From: Scylla paramamosain
Lineage: Eukaryota; Arthropoda; Malacostraca; Decapoda; Portunidae
NCBI RefSeq assembly: GCF_035594125.1
Contig: NC_087158.1
Coordinates: 11,107,300 to 11,171,299, forward strand
DNA length: 64,000 nucleotides
Direction: 5' to 3'
Numbering within the stretch: position 1 is the stretch's first letter; every line of letters starts with the position of its first letter. Shown in pieces: positions 59,239 to 64,000 of this stretch. The position numbers and the translations under genes were made by a program. The notes below the pieces were generated by a model. It did no database searches. It saw only the letters and a list, made by a program, of their open reading frames with translations, and was not told the DNA's origin.

Positions 59239-59465
59239 TCTGAATGTGATTTGAGATTGGAGTGGCACTTAGAAAATGGAGTTCAGCATAAAAAAAAAAT
59301 GTGGAGTGTTGAAGTTTGGGCATAGTTGTATGAGGCCAGTCTTCAGTTATAAATTGGCCCCGGGGTCAGCTCTACCCTTGACGACAACCACTCCCTTCTA
59401 CCCACTGTGCCTCGCCACCATTTTGTAGAACCCATGGTCACAGGCAAGAAAATATAATAGTATGT
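59239..59465. other. Leader region before the BEL-like gag
   Basis: Non-coding. GGCCCCGGGGTC at 59358-59369 is a palindrome. No convincing primer-binding site or LTR was identified. Confidence 0.4.
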
Positions 59466-60233
59466 ATGTGCATTGAATTGAGTAGCCTAAGTGAAAATTA
59501 CCCACAATTAGCTAGTATTAAGAGTGGTAATTTTAAATTGCTCTTTCAGTGTCTCAGTATTGACACAATTAAGTTGTTAGATATGTCTGATACTGAGGAA
59601 ATTAATGCCGTAGATGGCCTTAGGGAAGGTGAGGATGAGCAAGTGGACAGGGATCAAACTTGTATTGAAGAAGTTAGTGTCAGGGAGCGAGTGCCGACCG
59701 ACAAAGGAAGAGAATATCAAGTCAGTGTAACCAAAGGAAGAGCAGAGTCCTGTAAGCGTAAATGGAGCAGTGTTACCAGCAAAATTAAGAAAGGATTAAA
59801 ATTTGTAATTAGCCCTTTTGAATTAGAGCCCATGTCAAGTGAAGTAATAGAGGCATTTCATCAGTATTATGTGGAATACACAAAACTGGTGGAACTAGAG
59901 CCAGAAAAGTCAGAGGAGCTAAATGAAGAGCTTGAACACAATCAACGAGTTCACCATGAAATATTAGAAAGTATAGAATGTAAAAGAAAAGAGTTAAAGA
60001 ATGACAGAGGATCAATTTGTTCTAGCAAACGGTCTAGACATTCTAGAGTCTCATCTACTTCATCACGTTCATCAGCAGCACAGAGAAAGCAAGAAGCAGC
60101 AGCAAAGGTAGCCAGACTTAGAAAGGAAATGGATTATCATGATAGTTTAGCAGAGGCAGAAGTTAGCTTAGCTAGAGACCAGGCAATGTTTGCAAAGAAA
60201 AAGAGAGAGAGAGAGAGATTTAGCAGTTGCTAG
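59466..60233 (+). CDS. BEL/Pao-like Gag, N-terminal part (255 codons)
   Basis: Acidic N-terminus (MSDTEEINAVDGLREGEDEQ from 59584, a better start than the ATG at 59466), then a helical charged region and a coiled coil (EKSEELNEELEHNQRVHHEI, AAKVARLRKEMDYHDSLAEA). This is the usual layout of arthropod BEL/Pao-type Gag upstream of a DUF1759 domain. The native frame continues past 60200 as ERDLAVASAELNALSLVEEE, but here a GA repeat at 60204-60219 shifts it to a stop at 60233. The next part is open at 60190-60417. Confidence 0.7.
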   Translation: MCIELSSLSENYPQLASIKSGNFKLLFQCLSIDTIKLLDMSDTEEINAVDGLREGEDEQVDRDQTCIEEVSVRERVPTDKGREYQVSVTKGRAESCKRKWSSVTSKIKKGLKFVISPFELEPMSSEVIEAFHQYYVEYTKLVELEPEKSEELNEELEHNQRVHHEILESIECKRKELKNDRGSICSSKRSRHSRVSSTSSRSSAAQRKQEAAAKVARLRKEMDYHDSLAEAEVSLARDQAMFAKKKRERERFSSC

Positions 60234-60417
60234 TGCAGAACTTAATGCTCTTAGCTTAGTTGAAGAAGAAGTAAAAATGCTTCCAGGTAATGATGAAAGT
60301 GTAGAGAAGCAAAGTTATCTTCAACAATACATAGAGTCACAAAATGAAATGAAAGCACAAGCAATTGCAAATCAACAAAGTGACAATGCCATGCCTCAAA
60401 TATGTTACATTCCATGA
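60190..60417 (+). pseudogene. BEL-like Gag, middle part in shifted frame
   Basis: Continues the coiled-coil region (LAVASAELNALSLVEEEVKM, SYLQQYIESQNEMKAQAIAN) after the GA slippage. The frame closes at 60417. The remaining link to the 60564 segment returns to the first frame through EPSCNRDNELMTNEVHGQIF. Confidence 0.65.
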
Positions 60418-60563
60418 CCCACAGGAACCTTCTTGCAATAGAGATAATGAATTGATGACAAATGAAGTACATGGACAAATATTTAGTGAACCTCAGGTAA
60501 TAAATCTCAACCCAACAGCTCAGTCTTGTACCAAGCTCTCGTAGACACACTCATAATGTCAAT

Positions 60564-61150
60564 ATGCCTAATAATGTGAGACAGAATCATCAATCCTTTT
60601 CCCATCCTGGGGGAACCTTTGCAATCAATATACCTGATCCCAAGTGGAGCCTCCCTCCAATAGAGCCTAACACTTTTGATGGAGAACCCATGGAATTTCC
60701 AAGTTGGTTGAAAAACTTTGAAACTTATGTAGAGTCTAAAACTTCTATTGGTAAAGAGAGACTTGCCTACTTAGACAGGTATACAACTGGTGAGGCAAAG
60801 GATGCCATTAAAATGTTAATGCACTTTAACTCTGATGCTGACTATGTGCAAGCAAAGAAAATTCTTAGGGATAGATTTGGAAACAAAAGCATCATAGCTG
60901 ATGCTTACACAAAAAAGTTAATGAATTGGCTACCAATCTCTCCGCATAATGGTCCAGCATTAACTGCATTCTCAGATTTTTTGAAGTGCTGTTTAGCTGC
61001 AATGAAACACACTTCTCATTTGTCATTTCTGAATGACCCTAGAGAGCAGAGAAAGGTGCTAGCAAAACTCCCTGAACATATTGTTCATGACTGGAGAAAG
61101 CAAGTAATGATATATCTTGATACTAACAGTAATAACAACTCTCCTAGTAG
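60564..61150 (+). CDS. BEL/Pao-like Gag, DUF1759-type domain
   Basis: Encodes LPPIEPNTFDGEPMEFPSWL, NFETYVESKTSIGKERLAYL, TTGEAKDAIKMLM, DYVQAKKILRDRFGNKSIIA and DAYTKKLMNWLPISP. These match the DUF1759 pattern of BEL/Pao Gag proteins (P-x-FDG-P-x-E-P-x-W.. F..F, ER L-YL, EA..AI, Y..A...L...FG). The family fits BEL/Pao, not Ty3/gypsy. After HDWRKQVMIYLDTNSNNNSP the frame passes into gypsy sequence out of register and ends at 61202. Confidence 0.8.
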
Positions 61151-61152
61151 TG

Positions 61153-63261
61153 ATGAAAAGTGCAGATTACAGCAAGCAGTTTGTGGTGGAGACAGATGCT
61201 AGCTTTGAAGGACTGGGAGCAATTTTATCTCAGGAGCATGATGGGAGGTTGCATCCAGTGGCTTTTGCAAGTAGAGGTCTCAGAAAGTCAGAGCGGAACA
61301 TGAGCAATTACAGCTCTAGGAAGTTGGAACTGTTGGCTCTGAAGTGGGCTGTGACAGAGCAGTTTAAGCACTATCTGGTGGGTGGACATTTTATAGTGCT
61401 GACGGATAATAATCCATTGGCACATTTGAACTCTGCCAAGCTTGGGGCAGTGGAGAGTAGGTGGCTGGGTGACTTGGGAAGGTTTGATTTTGAGGTGAAA
61501 TACCGGCCAGGGAAGGAGAATGGTAACACGGATGGATTGTCGAGGAGGCCCCAGGAATTGATTGAGGGAGGGGAGGAAGAGAAGGAGATATGGGAAACCA
61601 GTCCTAACACCTCGGTGAAAGGGGTGGCTGTGATGCAGGTATGGCGTGGTGCCAGTAAGGAGCAGCTTAGGGATATGCAACAGTCTTGTCCAGTTGTAGG
61701 GAAGTTGTGGAGACAAATGATTGGTAGAGTGAGGCCAGCAGAACTAAGGCAGTTGCTACAAGTAGAGGAGTTTAGACAATGGTGGAGAGTGAGAGGGTCC
61801 CTCATTATGAGGCATGGGGTGATCTACTGGCGTGGAAGGGAGACAGATTCTAGGAAGTGGAAAGTGGTGTTGCCAGTGAATCAGAGACAAGAAGTGCTTA
61901 AAGCTGCTCATGATCAGTGGGGTCATCAAGGGGTTGCTAGAACAACGTCACTAGTGAAGGATAGGTTTGCTTGGCCAGGACTACATGAAGACATCAAATT
62001 GTATGTGGCAAAGTGCAGAGTCTGTGTCATGGGGAAGGAGGAGGGTGTGCGGGCCAAGACTAAGTTGGGTACGTTGGAAGCCAACCGCCCCTGGGAAGTG
62101 TTGGCTGTTGACTTCACTTTGCTGGATCCGGCCAGGGATGGCAAGGAAAATGTATTGGTGGTGACGGATGTGTTTAGCAAGTTTGCCCTGGCCTTTCCTA
62201 CTAAAAACCAAAAGGCAAGCACAGTAGCCAAGATCTTGGTGGAGGAGATTTTTCACCGTTTTGGTTGCCCAGAAAGGGTACATAGTGACCAGGGTAGGAA
62301 TTTTGAGGGAAAGTTAGTGCAGGAACTATGCAAGTATTACCATGTAGCCAAGTCTCGTACCACCCCGTATCACCCTCAAGGAAATGGGATCTGTGAGAGG
62401 TTTAACCGCACCTTACATGGGATGTTAGTTACCCTTGGTCAGGAACAGCGGGAGCATTGGCCTAGGCACTTGTCAAGCCTCACTGCCATCTATAATACCA
62501 CACCCCATGCTGTCACTGGTTTTTCACCCCATTATTTGTTGTTTGGTGTGGAGCCCCATTTACCTTTGGATAGGTTCTGTGAGGAAACTGATAGTGAGCC
62601 TACTAACCATAGCATGTGGATTAGGAAGCTCAGAGAGACACAGGAGGCTGCTTGGAAAGCAGCTAAGTTGAACATCAAGAGTTACCACAATACCAATAGG
62701 TGGAAGCGTCAGGAGCAAGGAAAAGCAGAGCCATTGAGGGTGGGACAAAGAGTGTTGCTAAGGGACAATGCAGTACTAGGTAGGAGGAAGATTCAGCCTA
62801 AGTTTGCAGCTGAGGTGTGGGAAGTTGAGGAGGTGTTGGATGGGGTGAGTGGGGTGTATAGGGTCAGACCAGAAGGTGAGTCCGGCTGTAGTAAGGTGTT
62901 ACATCGCAGTAACTTGCGTCCTTGGAATGGCAGTGAGGGCCATGCAGGGACAAGTAATGAAGTGCCAGCAGGGACAAGTAATGAAGGGCCACCAGAGGAG
63001 GAAGAAGTAGAAATGCCAGATATGACAGAAGTGTTAAAGCGCTTTGGGTTTCCAGAACCAGACTCAGAGGAACAAATGGACTCAGTGGTTGAGCAGGAGG
63101 GAGAGGATGCCCTAGGGCCTGGTGAAGAGCCAGATGAACAGAGTGGTGAAGGCTCAGAGCAGGTTAAAGGGGTTCAGGCCCCTCAACTCAGGAGGTCTAG
63201 TAGGATTGCTGAAAGGGGTGCAACGGGTTCGTCTTGTGTTGGCTGTGGGGATTGTTCATGA
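61153..63261 (+). CDS. Ty3/gypsy RNase H-integrase polyprotein, uninterrupted (about 700 codons)
   Basis: The open frame extends left to 61117, but its first ATG is at 61153 (MKSADYSKQF). RNase H: VETDASFEGLGA (Asp 27 counted from 61117), SRKLELLALKW (Glu 71), VLTDNNPLAHL (Asp 97). Integrase: zinc region AAHDQWGHQGVAR (H-x4-H) and CRVC; core LAVDFTLLDP, VHSDQGRNF and GICERFNRTLHGM, with exactly 35 residues between the second Asp and the Glu (D,D-35-E). C-terminal SH3-like region (RVGQRVLLRDNAVLGRRKIQ, then SKVLHRSNLRPW), then an acidic tail with a GTSNE repeat. All catalytic residues are intact, with no stop in over 2 kb. It lacks a fused RT and protease. Confidence 0.93.
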   Translation: MKSADYSKQFVVETDASFEGLGAILSQEHDGRLHPVAFASRGLRKSERNMSNYSSRKLELLALKWAVTEQFKHYLVGGHFIVLTDNNPLAHLNSAKLGAVESRWLGDLGRFDFEVKYRPGKENGNTDGLSRRPQELIEGGEEEKEIWETSPNTSVKGVAVMQVWRGASKEQLRDMQQSCPVVGKLWRQMIGRVRPAELRQLLQVEEFRQWWRVRGSLIMRHGVIYWRGRETDSRKWKVVLPVNQRQEVLKAAHDQWGHQGVARTTSLVKDRFAWPGLHEDIKLYVAKCRVCVMGKEEGVRAKTKLGTLEANRPWEVLAVDFTLLDPARDGKENVLVVTDVFSKFALAFPTKNQKASTVAKILVEEIFHRFGCPERVHSDQGRNFEGKLVQELCKYYHVAKSRTTPYHPQGNGICERFNRTLHGMLVTLGQEQREHWPRHLSSLTAIYNTTPHAVTGFSPHYLLFGVEPHLPLDRFCEETDSEPTNHSMWIRKLRETQEAAWKAAKLNIKSYHNTNRWKRQEQGKAEPLRVGQRVLLRDNAVLGRRKIQPKFAAEVWEVEEVLDGVSGVYRVRPEGESGCSKVLHRSNLRPWNGSEGHAGTSNEVPAGTSNEGPPEEEEVEMPDMTEVLKRFGFPEPDSEEQMDSVVEQEGEDALGPGEEPDEQSGEGSEQVKGVQAPQLRRSSRIAERGATGSSCVGCGDCS

Positions 63262-63279
63262 GGGCATGCACAAAGTTCA

Positions 63280-63286
63280 GGGGGGG
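63280..63286 (+). promoter_or_regulatory. Candidate polypurine tract (3' LTR boundary)
   Basis: Seven G residues 18 bp after the polyprotein stop, followed by TGAGTG. A polypurine tract followed by TG is what marks the start of a 3' LTR, but no second LTR is present in the window. Confidence 0.45.
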
Positions 63287-63345
63287 TGAGTGTAAGAAGT
63301 TGAAGTGGGCGCACCTGCGAGAGGCTCACAGACTAGTTAGCGAGT

Positions 63346-63399
63346 CCCGCCAAAACGAGTCTTAAGGCCCTGAAGGTTTGTTGTGGGGATTTTGGCGGG
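63346..63399. promoter_or_regulatory. Paired E2F-like sites in inverted orientation
   Basis: CCCGCCAAAA (63346-63355) and TTTTGGCGGG (63390-63399) are exact 10-bp inverted copies 34 bp apart, each matching the E2F consensus. They lie between the polyprotein end and the intron, in the position of an LTR or leader promoter. Function is inference. Confidence 0.5.
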
Positions 63400-63460
63400 A
63401 GAGGCGAGCGAGAGAGAGACAGGGTGCAGAGTAGTGGTGGATTTGCCATTTGATTTGCAG

Positions 63461-63901
63461 GTATGTTATTTAGGCCAGTCAATAGGGGAGGAAAAAAGGC
63501 CGAATAAGGAAAAAATTCATGGAAAGCTGGAACAAACTTCATTATCTTTGTAATAGGGTACTTAATAACATATTAATTTTGCACCCCTCTACCGCCCCGG
63601 ATTTGGCCGCCATCTTGGAAAAATGGCGGCGAAAAACAGTTTTTTGCAAATATCTCGCTTAGGACTGAATTTAGCTGAAAGTTTACTGATAAAAAATAAT
63701 CTTCATAAAATTTCCTATAAAATCTCCTTTATTCATTTTTTCTATTTATTGCACCGTTTTGGTGCTAGGAGTACGATAATATTTGAATTTAAATTTTTTC
63801 CTACCCTTTGCGCCTGAATAGCATGTGGTTATTTTTCTTGCATGCAATTTTCAATAATGCTTCAAGTTTCTAAGCTAACTGTAGTTTCTCTTTTGTTTCA
63901 G
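63461..63901 (+). other. Predicted intron (441 bp)
   Basis: Donor TTTGCAG|GTATGTT at 63461, acceptor with a branch-like GCTAACT (63874-63880), pyrimidine run and TTTGTTTCAG ending at 63901. Both sites are strong matches to the metazoan consensus. It would join a leader exon ending at 63460 to the exon beginning 63902. Confidence 0.6.
63606..63630. promoter_or_regulatory. Paired YY1/Pho-like motifs, inverted repeat
   Basis: GCCGCCAT (63606-63613) and ATGGCGGC (63623-63630) are exact inverted copies separated by 9 bp. GCCGCCATCTTGG is a match to the YY1/Pleiohomeotic binding consensus. The site lies inside the predicted intron. Confidence 0.5.
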
Positions 63902-63952
63902 GACTATGAAAACAGACCCATAGCCTATCAGTGCTTGCTCTATTAAGGAAAA

Positions 63953-64000
63953 ATGTCTTCATTAAAGAAATGCTTCATTTGTGAAGGAGAACTTTCCGAG
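63953..64000 (+). CDS. Start of a cysteine-rich protein, cut by window edge
   Basis: The first ATG in the exon that begins at 63902. Sixteen codons give MSSLKKCFICEGELSE, and the frame is open to the edge. The C-x2-C in a KKCFICEGEL context suggests the first half of a zinc-binding site. Proteins starting this way are, as I recall, multicopy in arthropod and crustacean genomes, and some may be transposon-linked; this is recollection, not evidence in the window. The leader exon and the E2F/YY1-type sites upstream are its likely control region. Confidence 0.55.
   Translation, partial: MSSLKKCFICEGELSE

Noticed and set aside
59353..59372. Primer-binding site at the GGCCCCGGGGTC palindrome
   Set aside because: It lacks a TGG start next to a CA terminus and matches no tRNA end that I can identify.
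63287..63300. GTGAGT at 63286-63291 as the intron donor
   Set aside because: The donor at 63461 is stronger and leaves a shorter, cleaner intron; kept only as an alternative.

Overview
This is a repeat-dominated stretch of a eukaryotic nuclear genome. There is no bacterial operon, rRNA or intact tRNA gene. Long TA, TC/GA, AAT and CA microsatellites, many decayed non-LTR retrotransposons (LINEs) and a few LTR retrotransposons suggest an arthropod, most likely a decapod crustacean. That assignment is inference from style, not from a marker gene. Family names used here (LINE-A to LINE-E, element F, repeat X, G1 to G3) are local labels.

Layout. 1-17637: after the 3' end of a LINE-A copy and a TA tract, the minus strand carries a chain of 5'-truncated LINE-B copies (CR1/L2-like, FADD-type reverse transcriptase, 3' tail built on AACTAGGTAAAT). 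They are joined head to tail and interrupted by one LINE-A copy (3076-4738) and a hAT-type MITE (12376-12718). 17638-18262: element F, a dispersed sequence that carries its own TC/GA tracts. 18405-22769: LINE-A split by an inserted LINE-C. 22805-30670: three more LINE-B copies head to tail, now on the plus strand; the middle one has lost its whole reverse transcriptase. 30985-36360: LINE-D fragment, a possible host exon (32445-32547), a TC tract beside a 101-bp-arm inverted repeat, a minisatellite, a LINE-B fragment inside a LINE-E fragment, and a tRNA-derived SINE. 36363-41180: repeat X and an 83-bp minisatellite, split by an almost full-length LINE-A (37400-40573).

43105-49935: Ty3/gypsy fragment G1 (gag, protease, start of RT), a 3'-truncated LINE-A, a minus-strand integrase fragment G3, then the best-preserved LINE-A (47216-49935). 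50292-51265: TC/GA palindromic region and a second F copy. 52555-57290: gypsy G2 (zinc knuckles, protease, RT traces, RNase H, integrase) split by a minus-strand LINE-A. 58013-59238: third F copy and a large microsatellite block. 59466-63261: a BEL/Pao-like Gag (DUF1759 type) followed out of frame by an uninterrupted gypsy RNase H-integrase reading frame of about 700 codons, with no protease or RT between. 63280-64000: polypurine tract, a promoter-like segment with paired E2F-like and YY1-like sites, a good intron, and a final exon that opens a coding sequence beginning MSSLKKCFICEGEL, which runs off the window.

Taken together the window is a record of nested insertion. The parts most worth following are the head-to-tail LINE-B chain, element F, the BEL-gag/gypsy-pol chimera and the spliced zinc-binding-like reading frame at the right edge. 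No conventional host gene is complete here.
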